Positions 1 through 8,163 are shown, numbered from the stretch's first letter. The stretch: 20,099 bases of DNA from UBA6770 sp965661115 (GCA_965661115.1 CBFICO010000040.1:1-20099); one strand, 5' to 3'. The notes: generated by a model not told the origin, from the sequence alone. A program made the numbers and translations.

Positions 1-1520
1 GAACCATTTGTAACATGGGTGCTGAAATAGGAGCAACTACTTCAACATTTGGATACGATGATTCAATGAGAAGATACTTGAATTTAACAGACAGAGCAGA
101 CGTAGTTGCGTTAGCTGATGAAGTTGCTGAACATTTAACAGGTGATGATGAGGTTTACGCAAACCCAGAAAAATACTTTGATCAAGTAATTGAAATCAAC
201 CTGGATGAGTTAACTCCGCATCTTAACGGACCGTTTACCCCAGATTTGGCGACCCCAGTTGCCGAAATGAAAGAAAAAGCAGCGGCTAACGATTGGCCAA
301 CTGATATTGAATGGGCATTAATTGGTTCTTGTACCAACTCTTCCTACGAAGATTTATCGCGTGCAGCGTCAATTGTAGAAGATGCGGTAGCTAAAGGTGT
401 TAAGCCAAAAGCAATTCTGGGGATTAATCCTGGTTCTGAACAGGTTAGATACACTGCTGAAAGAGATGGATTTATCGATACTTTTAAGGAATTTGATAAC
501 GCAAAAATCTTTACCAACGCATGTGGGCCTTGTATTGGTCAGTGGGCTAGAGCGGGTGCTGAGAAAGAAGAGAAAAACTCCATTGTTCATTCTTTTAACA
601 GAAACTTCGCAAAAAGAGCGGATGGCAATCCAAACACACATGCATTTGTAACCTCTCCAGAGATGGTTGCTGCAATTGCTATTTCTGGTAAGCTAGATTT
701 TAATCCAGTGAGCGATACTCTTACAAATGAATCTGGAGAAGAAGTTAGATTGGCTGAACCTACTGGGTATGAATTGCCGAGTAAAGGTTTTGCTGTTGAG
801 GATAATGGTTATCAAGCACCAGCAGCAGATGGTAGTGGAATTGAAGTAGTGGTTAAGTCAGATTCAGAAAGGCTACAATTACTTACTCCATTTGAGCCTT
901 GGGATGGAAATAACTTAATGGGCGCCAAGCTCTTAATTAAAGCATTCGGAAAATGCACAACAGACCATATTTCTATGGCTGGTCCTTGGTTAAGATACCG
1001 TGGTCACTTGAATAATATTTCTAACAACTGTTTGATTGGAGCAGTAAACGCTTTCAATAAAGAAACGAATAACGTAAAGAGTCAGGTTGATGGCTCATAC
1101 GGTGAAGTTCCTGCTACGCAACGTGCTTACAAAGCCGCTGGAATTCCAACGGTTGTTGTAGGAGACCATAACTACGGAGAAGGTTCTTCAAGAGAGCATG
1201 CAGCAATGGAGCCTCGACATTTAGGTGTTAGAGTTGTGTTGGTTAAGTCGTTTGCAAGAATCCACGAAACAAACCTTAAAAAACAAGGAATGTTAGGATT
1301 GACTTTTGCTAATGAATTGGATTATGACTTAGTTCAAGAAGCAGATACCTTCAACTTTGTTGACCTAGCAGATTTTGCTCCAGGAAAACAACTAACTATT
1401 GAGTTAGTGCATGATGATGGTTCTAAAGATGTGATTAAAGCTAATCATACCTACAACGAACAGCAAATTGATTGGTACAAAGCAGGTTCTGCGCTTAATT
1501 TGATTAAAAAGCAGAACTAA
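1..1520 (+). CDS. acn: Aconitate hydratase, 3' part (start lies left of the window)
   Basis: Interconverts citrate and isocitrate in the TCA cycle, in the cytoplasm, using a [4Fe-4S] cluster. The frame is open from base 3 and reads TICNMGAEIGATTS, a core aconitase motif, so the ATG at 15 is internal and the true start is upstream. About 505 residues are present of a usual ~750. The three cluster cysteines are visible: one in GSCTNSS (codon 330-332) and two in ACGPCIGQW (codons 522-524 and 531-533). The C-terminal swivel domain follows, with KCTTDHISMAGPW from about 950 and GDHNYGEGSSREHAAMEPRH from about 1161. The wording of these motifs is that of mitochondrial-type aconitases, which are common in Bacteroidota, rather than AcnB. 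The gene ends at TAA 1518-1520, about 20 bases before a strong terminator. The family call is near certain; the symbol is generic. Confidence 0.97.
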   Translation, partial: TICNMGAEIGATTSTFGYDDSMRRYLNLTDRADVVALADEVAEHLTGDDEVYANPEKYFDQVIEINLDELTPHLNGPFTPDLATPVAEMKEKAAANDWPTDIEWALIGSCTNSSYEDLSRAASIVEDAVAKGVKPKAILGINPGSEQVRYTAERDGFIDTFKEFDNAKIFTNACGPCIGQWARAGAEKEEKNSIVHSFNRNFAKRADGNPNTHAFVTSPEMVAAIAISGKLDFNPVSDTLTNESGEEVRLAEPTGYELPSKGFAVEDNGYQAPAADGSGIEVVVKSDSERLQLLTPFEPWDGNNLMGAKLLIKAFGKCTTDHISMAGPWLRYRGHLNNISNNCLIGAVNAFNKETNNVKSQVDGSYGEVPATQRAYKAAGIPTVVVGDHNYGEGSSREHAAMEPRHLGVRVVLVKSFARIHETNLKKQGMLGLTFANELDYDLVQEADTFNFVDLADFAPGKQLTIELVHDDGSKDVIKANHTYNEQQIDWYKAGSALNLIKKQN

Positions 1521-1540
1521 TTTCAGCTTTTAAATATTTT

Positions 1541-1570
1541 AAAAAAGGTTCTTTCGAGAACCTTTTTTTT
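1541..1570 (+). terminator. Rho-independent terminator after aconitase
   Basis: Perfect 12-bp inverted repeat (1541-1552 with 1557-1568) around a TTCG loop, with an A-run on the left and a T-run on the right. The T-run makes it a classic intrinsic terminator for the aconitase gene. The matching A-run means it could also work on the other strand, but no minus-strand gene ends here. Confidence 0.92.
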
Positions 1571-1608
1571 TGCCTGAACGTCTCAAAATCAAGAGCCTTT
1601 TATATCAG

Positions 1609-1616
1609 TATATTTG
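1609..1616 (+). promoter_or_regulatory. Candidate -7 promoter element (TATATTTG)
   Basis: Matches the Bacteroidota -7 consensus TAnnTTTG and lies between the aconitase terminator and the next gene. It ends only 10 bases before the ATG at 1627, so the leader would be very short. I see no convincing TTTG -33 box at the usual spacing. Confidence 0.45.
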
Positions 1617-1626
1617 CTCTCCGTTT

Positions 1627-2388
1627 ATGAAACTAAAAAACTTCATATTCTCCCTTGTTTTGGTTGTAGTAGCGACCCTTAGCTTTGATGCTCTCTACGC
1701 TCAAGACAGCTCAAGCACGGGCTCTGGTAAAGGCGTTTATCGTGATGCATGGACACTTGGTTTTAAGGTGCACACTAGCGGAATTGGAGGTGAGTTTAGA
1801 AGAGAAAAATTCAATAACGCTTTCAGTAAAAGCTTCTGGAATGTCGATATATCCAACATAAAACATCCTAAAGAACAAAAAAGCTTTACGCAAAGCCAAG
1901 ATGAAAGCAATTTGATTTATGGTAAGCTGAACAGTTTCTATCAAATTCGTTCAGGAGTAGGGAAGCAAAAAGTGATATTCGAAAAACTTGAAATTAGGGG
2001 TATTCAAATAAGCACAATTTATCATGTAGGATTAGTAGCTGCTTGGCTTAAACCAGTTTTTGTAGAGGTGCAAATTGGAGATATAAATGAAAATCCAAGA
2101 CCTAGCTCTGAGCAGTATGACCCCTATGCCCATCCTTACGAAAGAATTATTCAGAGAGAACCTTGGAGCACAGGTGTAAGCAGTAGTCGATTCGTATCAG
2201 GAGCTACGGCAAAATTTGCCCTCAATTTTGAGTTCTCTCCTTTGGATGATGAAATAAAGGCGCTTGAAGTAGGAACGCAGGTAGATGGATTTACCCAGCC
2301 CATACCAATAATGGCCTTTAACAGGCAATACAATGTTTTTTTTAATGTATATGTGAGTTTTCTGTTCGGCAGTAAAACATTTTTATAG
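1627..2388 (+). CDS. Exported protein of unknown function, possibly outer-membrane associated
   Basis: I do not recognise a named family. The frame is open from 1570 (TTG), inside the terminator, but the ATG at 1627 gives a clean signal peptide: K2 and K4, a hydrophobic core, then cleavage after LYAQ at about residue 26. The product is 253 aa with a mature part of about 227 aa. The mature protein is rich in aromatic and alternating polar/hydrophobic stretches. It ends in an amphipathic segment with a terminal aromatic pattern (VFFNVYVSFLFGSKTFL), which suggests a beta-barrel or other beta-rich outer-membrane protein. No catalytic motif or lipobox is visible. The stop codon is one base before the lipA ATG, so the two are almost certainly co-transcribed and perhaps translationally coupled. 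That does not by itself imply a role in lipoate metabolism. Export is well supported; the outer-membrane location is inference. Confidence 0.75.
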   Translation: MKLKNFIFSLVLVVVATLSFDALYAQDSSSTGSGKGVYRDAWTLGFKVHTSGIGGEFRREKFNNAFSKSFWNVDISNIKHPKEQKSFTQSQDESNLIYGKLNSFYQIRSGVGKQKVIFEKLEIRGIQISTIYHVGLVAAWLKPVFVEVQIGDINENPRPSSEQYDPYAHPYERIIQREPWSTGVSSSRFVSGATAKFALNFEFSPLDDEIKALEVGTQVDGFTQPIPIMAFNRQYNVFFNVYVSFLFGSKTFL

Positions 2389-2389
2389 C

Positions 2390-3253
2390 ATGAGTGAATT
2401 AATTGAAGAACCAAAAATTACTAAGCCTAAATGGCTTAGAGTAAAACTCCCTACGGGCGAGAATTACAAAAATGTACGTCAGATAGTTTCTGAACATAAG
2501 TTGCACACTATTTGCGAAAGTGGTAATTGTCCGAACATGGGTGAATGCTGGGGTGCTGGTACGGCAACTTTTATGATTCTCGGTAATATTTGTACCCGTT
2601 CTTGTGGGTTTTGTAATGTACTTACGGGCAAACCGCTTGAGGCGGATCCTTTTGAGCCGCTTAGAGTTGCTAAGTCCGTAAAGCTGATGAAAGTTAAACA
2701 CTGCGTAATTACCTCTGTTGATAGAGATGATTTGAAAGACGGTGGTTCAGAAATTTGGGCTCAAACGGTAAGTAAGGTAAGAGAGTTAAGCCCGACTACC
2801 ACAATGGAAACACTTATTCCAGATTTTGCAGGCAATTGGGAGAACTTGCAACGTATAATTGACGTAGCCCCAGAGATAGTTTCACACAACTTAGAAACCG
2901 TTAGAAGACTTACAAAAGAAGTGCGTATTCAAGCTAAATACGACAGAAGCCTTGAAGTACTATATCGACTTAAAAAAGGTGGTATGCGCACCAAAAGTGG
3001 CGTTATGCTAGGTTTGGGTGAAACTGACGAGGAGGTTATTGAAACTATGGAAGACTTAAGGTCTGTAAATGTTGATATCCTCACCCTTGGTCAGTACTTG
3101 CAACCTACCAAAAAGCATTTGCCTGTGCAAGAATTTGTGAAGCCTGAACGCTTTTATAAATACAAAGAAATTGGTCTAGATTTGGGCTTTAGATTTGTTG
3201 AAAGCGGTCCATTAGTTCGCTCGTCTTATCACGCCGAAAAACATTTGTTTTAA
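2390..3253 (+). CDS. lipA: Lipoyl synthase (radical SAM)
   Basis: Inserts two sulfurs into protein-bound octanoyl groups to make lipoyl cofactors for 2-oxoacid dehydrogenases and the glycine cleavage system. All signature residues are present in the 287-aa product. The auxiliary cluster motif CX4CX5C is at C42, C47 and C53. The radical SAM motif CX3CX2C is at C68, C72 and C75. The C-terminal RSSY (277-280) supplies the serine ligand of the auxiliary cluster. Length is normal for the family. The start is the ATG one base after the stop of the upstream exported-protein gene. That spacing leaves the ribosome site inside the upstream coding end and suggests reinitiation. No lipB lies in the window. 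No clear terminator follows before the next gene. Confidence 0.97.
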   Translation: MSELIEEPKITKPKWLRVKLPTGENYKNVRQIVSEHKLHTICESGNCPNMGECWGAGTATFMILGNICTRSCGFCNVLTGKPLEADPFEPLRVAKSVKLMKVKHCVITSVDRDDLKDGGSEIWAQTVSKVRELSPTTTMETLIPDFAGNWENLQRIIDVAPEIVSHNLETVRRLTKEVRIQAKYDRSLEVLYRLKKGGMRTKSGVMLGLGETDEEVIETMEDLRSVNVDILTLGQYLQPTKKHLPVQEFVKPERFYKYKEIGLDLGFRFVESGPLVRSSYHAEKHLF

Positions 3254-3378
3254 CCATTTGTTTAAAAAATAGTACCGATAATTTTACTGGCAAATCCGTT
3301 AAAATATTTAGCATGAAAGGTTAGGTAAAATGAATTAAATTGCACTCGATTTTTGAAAAAAGGATAACATACACAAAT

Positions 3379-6300
3379 ATGAAAGTAAAAATATTATCTA
3401 TCGCTGTTTTGTCTGGTCTTACTGCTCTGATTTACAGTGGAATAAAATCTAACTCAGAAGAATTTACTGAGGCGGCTTACACACCAAGAAACGAAATTAA
3501 AGAGGATTATTCTGCTCAAGGAGCATTAGAATATTGGAAAATGATTCGCGGTTCTGTCGATGATGGAAGTATTGATCCTAAAGATTATCGTCAAGTAATG
3601 AATCAAATTGCCAATAAAACTGCAAGCAGAGCAGAAGGTATTGGATTGGAATTTGAGCCAATGGGACCTTCTAACATTGGCGGAAGAACACGTTCATTGG
3701 TGGTTGACGTTGATGATCCAAATATTATCTACGCTGCTGGTGTAACTGGTGGGTTTTATAAGAGTAACAATGGTGGAAATACCTGGACAACTAATTATGG
3801 TTTAGATTCTATTATGACCAATAGCTGGTTGACACAAGGTAGCGACGGTGTTCTTTATCTAGCAACTGGCGCTTCACCGTTTGAGTTAAACGGATCTTCG
3901 GAAAATGGAAATTCCGCTCCAAAAGAATCTGGGATTGGTATTATCAAATCTACTGATAAAGGGGAAACTTGGACTTTGATTTCTAGCACAGAAGTAAATG
4001 CAAATGATCTAAGATTCGAGCATATTAGTGAAATCGATATCAGCCCAATTAACCCTAAGATTATTGCAGTTGCTACCACACGAGGCTTGTTTGTGAGCTT
4101 TGACGGTGGTGAGACTTGGAAAGATGATTTTGTGTGTATTAATGGCGTAACTTTTCCTGGAGATATCAATTCAATTGAATTTAGCTTAGACGGGAAGTAT
4201 TTATGGGTAGGTGCGGATAACGGTTCGTTCTTTACCATCGACGATATTTCTGAAGGTAATTCTTGTGGCGCTGAAATAGCAGACCCAGTAAACAGTGGTT
4301 GGGTAGCAGGTTCAAGAAGAATGAAACTAAGTGCTTCTGCCATTAATGAGAAAAAAGTGTACGCTGCACTTACAGATGCTGGAGATAGATTAATTGAGAT
4401 TTTAGAATCTAGTGATGGTGGAACTACCTTTAACCCAATTAATCCTGGCGTACCAAGAAGTAACCCAGACTTCGATTTGTTTGGTAGCGCTCAAGCATGG
4501 TACGATTTATTGTTCAGAGCAGTACCTAACACAAAAAATCCAAGTAGAGAGAACTTATGGATTGCTGGTGTTCAACTTTGGCGTTACGACGGTAACTGGA
4601 CACAAGCTGCTGTGGGCGGTCGTGCCAATGGAAGACACAATCCATTTTTTGTACACGTAGATCACCATATTATGACCTACCAAAAATCAAATCCCGACAT
4701 TCTTTATTTTGGAAACGATGGCGGTGTTTTTAAATCTTTAGATGGCGGATATGAATTTTTTGATATCAATAAGGGTTTCCAAACTACACAGTTCTATAGC
4801 ATGGATATTGCCTCTATTGATTATGTTATCGGCGGTACTCAAGATAACGGTTGTATCATAGTTACTCCATTAAGACCTGGAGATAGTGATTTTGGATTGG
4901 TAGTAACCAACGAGAACATTACTAACGGTGATGGTTTTGATTGTGTGGTTTCTGATATTGCTAATGTAAAATATACATCAGCTCAGTTTAACAACGTTGG
5001 TAGAGGTCTTATTGCTTCTCCAAGAGGTGGTGGATCTTGTGGCGCTTATTGTGGAGACCAAGGTAATTTCTATACCAAAATTGCATTGTGGGAAAGCCGA
5101 AATGATAAAACAAGTAAAGACTTTATTGAGTTTAAAGCAGATACGGTTGCCGATGCAATTGATTTAGGTACAGGAATTCGTAAAACATTTACCGGTAAAA
5201 TTATACCTGCTCAAGCAGCGGCTAAAGTAATTTTTGGTTCTTTAGAAATAGGAACCATTGATACTAGACTTAAGTATAACGGTCAAGGTGGGTTTACAGG
5301 TGCTGGTTCTGGAACATTTGACGAGACTACTATGGAGTTTTCAGTAACTTTTGATAACCCACCACAACTAAACGCTAAAGTAAATGCTTACTATGCTTCT
5401 TCCTACGCAGCGGGGTCTGTTCTAAATCTGGAAAGTGCAGTTGAACAACTTCCAATTGAGCATTTGCTAACAGCAAACATAGAGCCGGGAGATGTAGAGT
5501 TGGTGCAAGACCCAGTGCAAAGTTTAATTGCAATGGCGGTTAGTGGTGAGTGTACGGGGACCCAATCTATGTCTGCTGGTGATTGTACTCCAGGATCTGG
5601 TCTAGCCATGTCTCGTAATGCAATTAACACTACGGAAGAGATAAATTGGATGTTTGTACCAACCGGTGGAAGAAGAATTTACAGAATGGAATTCTCTCCA
5701 GATGGAGATAAACTATTTGGTTCTTCAGGAAGTCAAATTGTAAGACTAAACGGTTTAAATGATTTGTACAAGCCTAGCGATGCGGCTAATGTTACAAGAA
5801 CAAGTATTACGGGATTCCAAGGAACCATTACTGGAATGAGTTTGCATCCAGCAGACCCAGAAACGTTAATAGTTACTACAGGAAACTACGGTTTGCAAAC
5901 AGATCATGTGTATATTGTAACTGGAGCTTTGGGTAATAACCCACAAGTAATCCGAAAAGGAGGAGATTTGCCTTTCTTCCCAGTATATGATGCAATATTT
6001 GATATGACAAACCCAGACAGAGTAATCTTAGGTACAGATAAAGGTGTTTGGACTTGTAGCGATATTTGGGCGGCTAACCCTGAGTATGTTCAAGAGAATT
6101 CAACATTTGGTAGATACCCAGTAATTGATGTGGATCAGCAAACATTACCTCACGGACAAGCTACCAACAGAGAGATAATTTATTTTGGAACACACGGTGC
6201 AGGTATCTGGAAATCGGGTTCTTTAGTAACTTCTGTTGAGCCTAAATTCTCAGAAATCAAAGAACTTAAAACGGAGATAAAAATGTTCCCTAATCCTGCA

Positions 6301-6519
6301 ACAAGCAATGTGCAGGTTGAGTACAGCATTGTAAATCCAGAACAAGTTCAAATGAGAATTTATTCTATTACCGGAAATGTAATGAAGACCATTACGCCTA
6401 CAACAGTAAAAGGGGAAAACACAATTGATATTCCGGTGAATGATTTACCAAGCGGTTCGTACTTCATTAACTTAATAGACGGTAACACACAAAAAACTGC
6501 CAAGTTTATTAAGATGTAA
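3379..6519 (+). CDS. Large secreted Asp-box beta-propeller protein with T9SS sorting domain
   Basis: A 1046-aa cell-surface or secreted protein. The frame is open from a TTG at 3340, but the ATG at 3379 starts a signal-like segment with K2, K4 and a hydrophobic core, and lies after a purine-rich stretch near 3355-3363. The N-terminal part has the GPSNIGGRTRSL signature often seen in these proteins. Asp-box/BNR-like repeats follow, as in sortilin/VPS10-type propellers: NNGGNTW (~130), TDKGETW (~191), FDGGETW (~240), SDGGTTF (~344) and LDGGYEF (~453). Residues ~551-676 look like an inserted domain, preceded by a small Cys-rich loop (SCGAYCGD). Propeller-like sequence then resumes (FSPDGDKLF). 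Residues ~960-1046 are a T9SS type A sorting domain: FPNPATSNV, then IYSITGNVM, ending SGSYFINL...KFIKM. T9SS delivery to the outer membrane surface is the confident part; the ligand or substrate is unknown. A terminator follows. Confidence 0.9.
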   Translation: MKVKILSIAVLSGLTALIYSGIKSNSEEFTEAAYTPRNEIKEDYSAQGALEYWKMIRGSVDDGSIDPKDYRQVMNQIANKTASRAEGIGLEFEPMGPSNIGGRTRSLVVDVDDPNIIYAAGVTGGFYKSNNGGNTWTTNYGLDSIMTNSWLTQGSDGVLYLATGASPFELNGSSENGNSAPKESGIGIIKSTDKGETWTLISSTEVNANDLRFEHISEIDISPINPKIIAVATTRGLFVSFDGGETWKDDFVCINGVTFPGDINSIEFSLDGKYLWVGADNGSFFTIDDISEGNSCGAEIADPVNSGWVAGSRRMKLSASAINEKKVYAALTDAGDRLIEILESSDGGTTFNPINPGVPRSNPDFDLFGSAQAWYDLLFRAVPNTKNPSRENLWIAGVQLWRYDGNWTQAAVGGRANGRHNPFFVHVDHHIMTYQKSNPDILYFGNDGGVFKSLDGGYEFFDINKGFQTTQFYSMDIASIDYVIGGTQDNGCIIVTPLRPGDSDFGLVVTNENITNGDGFDCVVSDIANVKYTSAQFNNVGRGLIASPRGGGSCGAYCGDQGNFYTKIALWESRNDKTSKDFIEFKADTVADAIDLGTGIRKTFTGKIIPAQAAAKVIFGSLEIGTIDTRLKYNGQGGFTGAGSGTFDETTMEFSVTFDNPPQLNAKVNAYYASSYAAGSVLNLESAVEQLPIEHLLTANIEPGDVELVQDPVQSLIAMAVSGECTGTQSMSAGDCTPGSGLAMSRNAINTTEEINWMFVPTGGRRIYRMEFSPDGDKLFGSSGSQIVRLNGLNDLYKPSDAANVTRTSITGFQGTITGMSLHPADPETLIVTTGNYGLQTDHVYIVTGALGNNPQVIRKGGDLPFFPVYDAIFDMTNPDRVILGTDKGVWTCSDIWAANPEYVQENSTFGRYPVIDVDQQTLPHGQATNREIIYFGTHGAGIWKSGSLVTSVEPKFSEIKELKTEIKMFPNPATSNVQVEYSIVNPEQVQMRIYSITGNVMKTITPTTVKGENTIDIPVNDLPSGSYFINLIDGNTQKTAKFIKM

Positions 6520-6540
6520 AACCTCAATTGAGTAAAATAT

Positions 6541-6580
6541 TTAAAAGCCCTTCTCGAACTCTTCGGGAAGGGCTTTTTTT
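6541..6580 (+). terminator. Rho-independent terminator after the propeller gene
   Basis: Inverted repeat AAAAGCCCTTC (6543-6553) with GAAGGGCTTTT (6567-6577), extended inward by four more pairs including one G-T, around a 5-base loop. It is followed by a T-run to 6580. It sits 21 bases after the stop codon. Confidence 0.93.
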
Positions 6581-6687
6581 GTTTCGTTTCAATGCTTATA
6601 TGCTCAAAAAAAATTTTAGCTCTTCGTCATACCGTAAGATTACTTGAGTTGATTTTTAGAAAAAAATCACAACGAAAGTTCTGCACG

Positions 6688-6713
6688 CCTGCCTGTGGCA
6701 AGGCAGGGAATCT
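6688..6713 (+). repeat. Single REP-like hairpin
   Basis: Seven-base stem CCTGCCT (6688-6694) with AGGCAGG (6701-6707), loop GTGGCA, running directly into GGAATCT (6707-6713). That right boundary is shared with the palindromic units near 14335-14516. The left boundary GTCATTCC is not recognisable next to the stem, so this copy appears degenerate. Confidence 0.55.
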
Positions 6714-6773
6714 CACATTTTCTCCCTATCAAAGCTATCGAACAAAACCAACACAGAACGAAGTTCATGTCAT

Positions 6774-6905
6774 CCTGAGTGCCCCTCATAAGAGGGGTGT
6801 ATCGAAGGAGACTGAACTGATACTTTGGTAAAGAATGTTTTTGGTTTCCGCAAGCCTCCTTCGATACACCCCGTTCCGATGGCCTTTGGAAACGGGACAC
6901 TCAGG
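6774..6905. repeat. Paired inverted palindromic repeat that can fold as a four-way junction
   Basis: Two diverged copies face each other. Outer stem: CCTGAGTG (6774-6781) with CACTCAGG (6898-6905). Left hairpin: CCCCTC (6782-6787) with GAGGGG (6792-6797), loop ATAA. Central stem: TGTATCGAAGGAG (6798-6810) with its exact 13-base complement (6856-6868), enclosing a 45-base loop. Right hairpin: CCCGTTCC (6870-6877) with GGAAACGGG (6888-6896), one bulge. The boxes flanking the hairpins are conserved between copies while the hairpin cores differ. This matches the layout of REPIN-type elements (two REP units head to head) but the sequence family is not one I can name. Confidence 0.8.
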
Positions 6906-7055
6906 TTAACATTCCTAACTTAGGGTAAGCAATATTGTTAGTTACAATTTGATTAGTTTGCTATGAATTATGAAATATCATTTTTAGAAGTTTTTATTTG
7001 CCCTTTTTTAAACTATTCAACCCCGAACAAAACCAACCCACAACTGTAATCCATT

Positions 7056-7063
7056 TATATTTG
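7056..7063 (+). promoter_or_regulatory. Candidate -7 promoter element (TATATTTG) before GAPDH
   Basis: Exact match to TAnnTTTG, ending four bases before the GAPDH ATG at 7068. If used, the transcript would begin at or next to the start codon. No TTTG -33 box is evident about 20 bases upstream, so it may instead be chance in AT-rich DNA. Confidence 0.35.
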
Positions 7064-7067
7064 AATT

Positions 7068-8072
7068 ATGACAAAAACACGCATAGCCATAAACGGATTT
7101 GGTAGAATTGGTAGAAACTTTTTAAGAGAGTTTTTTCGCCGAGCTAACGAGTTTCAGCAATTTGAAATTGTAGCCATAAATGATTTAGCAGACACACATA
7201 CCATGGCTCATCTGTTTAAATACGATTCGGTACACGGTGTTTTTGGCGGTGAGGTAAGTAGCACTGAAAGTGAATTAAAAATTAATGAGTTTACCATAAA
7301 TGCGTACAGTAAAAAATCTCCTTCTGATTTACCATGGGCAGCACTTGATGTGGGTATTGTTTTAGAATCAACAGGAATTTTCAGAACAAAAGAACTAGCA
7401 TCGCAGCATTTAATGGCTGGAGCCAAAAAAGTCATCCTTTCAGCCCCTCCAATGGATAATGAAGTTTCTACTGTTGTACTTGGAATCAACGATTGTATTT
7501 TGGGGAATAATGAAACCATAGTATCCAATGCTTCGTGTACCACAAACAATGCTGCACCCTTAATTCAGTTAGTAGATGAATTCTGCGAGATAGAAACGGC
7601 ATACATTACAACGGTACACTCTTATACATCGGATCAGCGGCTCCATGACGCGCCGCACAAAGATTTGCGAAGAGCACGTTCGGCTCCCAATTCTATTGTG
7701 CCTACTACTACAGGGGCAGCAAAAGCCATTACTAAAATTTTCCCGAATTTAGAGGGTAAAATTGGTGGATGCGGTATTCGAGTGCCAGTGCCAAACGGTT
7801 CTATGACAGACATTACTTGCGTTGTAAAAAATCCCGTAGCTGTAGAAACTATCAACGCTCGTTTTAAAACCGCAGCTGAAAATGAATTGAAAGGTATTTT
7901 AGCTTACACCGAAGATCCTATTGTTTCAGTTGATATTATGGGTAACCCACACTCTTGTTTGTTTGATGCACAGCTTACTTCTGTCATAGATAAAATGGTA
8001 AAAGTGGTAGGTTGGTACGATAACGAGATAGGGTATTCAAATCGCTTGTTGGATTTAATTAAAAGGGTTTAA
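7068..8072 (+). CDS. gap: Glyceraldehyde-3-phosphate dehydrogenase, type I
   Basis: Oxidises and phosphorylates glyceraldehyde 3-phosphate in glycolysis, or runs in reverse in gluconeogenesis; cytoplasmic. The 334-aa product has the normal length. Visible features: the Rossmann glycine motif INGFGRIGR near residue 8; an Asp in AINDL consistent with NAD preference; catalytic C157 in SNASCTT; catalytic H184 in TTVHSYTSDQRLHD; the phosphate-site region RRARSAPNSIVPTTTGAAKA; and the C-terminal WYDNEIGYSNRLLDL. After the catalytic Cys the sequence is TTNNAAP where most family members have TTNC(L/A)AP, so the second cysteine is replaced by Asn. The gene stands alone between two T9SS-cargo genes, with gaps on both sides, so it is probably its own transcription unit. 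I cannot tell whether it is the main glycolytic enzyme or a second paralogue; Epd-type activity is less likely. Confidence 0.95.
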   Translation: MTKTRIAINGFGRIGRNFLREFFRRANEFQQFEIVAINDLADTHTMAHLFKYDSVHGVFGGEVSSTESELKINEFTINAYSKKSPSDLPWAALDVGIVLESTGIFRTKELASQHLMAGAKKVILSAPPMDNEVSTVVLGINDCILGNNETIVSNASCTTNNAAPLIQLVDEFCEIETAYITTVHSYTSDQRLHDAPHKDLRRARSAPNSIVPTTTGAAKAITKIFPNLEGKIGGCGIRVPVPNGSMTDITCVVKNPVAVETINARFKTAAENELKGILAYTEDPIVSVDIMGNPHSCLFDAQLTSVIDKMVKVVGWYDNEIGYSNRLLDLIKRV

Positions 8073-8138
8073 GTTGCCGTTTGTTAAGTGAAACGAACCG
8101 AAAAAAGTTCGTACGATTAGTAAATTGTCTTGATATTT

Positions 8139-8146
8139 TACCTTTG
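8139..8146 (+). promoter_or_regulatory. Candidate -7 promoter element (TACCTTTG)
   Basis: Exact TAnnTTTG match in the 91-base gap after GAPDH, ending 17 bases before the ATG at 8164. The spacing to the gene is plausible. No clear -33 TTTG is seen at the usual distance. Confidence 0.55.
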
Positions 8147-8163
8147 ATTTAAATCCTAAATCG

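Larger units (their letters stand above)
6581..7067. other. Gene-free region rich in inverted repeats
   Basis: No convincing gene lies in these ~490 bases. The short open frames here are read straight through palindromes and have no start signals. Contents in order: a perfect 8-bp AT-rich hairpin at 6650-6669 (loop AGAA), a GC-rich hairpin at 6688-6707 followed by GGAATCT, the large paired element at 6774-6905, then about 160 AT-rich bases leading to the GAPDH gene. This looks like an accumulation site for short palindromic repeats in the space between a terminator and the next promoter. Confidence 0.75.

Noticed and set aside
6592..6900. Open frames of 77-79 codons on both strands between the propeller gene and GAPDH
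   Set aside because: They run through the palindromic repeats, have no start signals or recognisable protein features, and mirror each other because the DNA is self-complementary.
6650..6905. Possible CRISPR array or small structured RNA gene
   Set aside because: The repeats are palindromic, inverted and unevenly spaced, with no direct repeats and regular spacers. No cas gene is near. Transcription as an RNA cannot be supported from sequence alone.
8079..8111. Possible terminator after GAPDH (GTTTGTT with AACGAAC, and CGAAC with GTTCG)
   Set aside because: The stems are short, one contains a G-T pair, they overlap each other, and neither is followed by a T-run.
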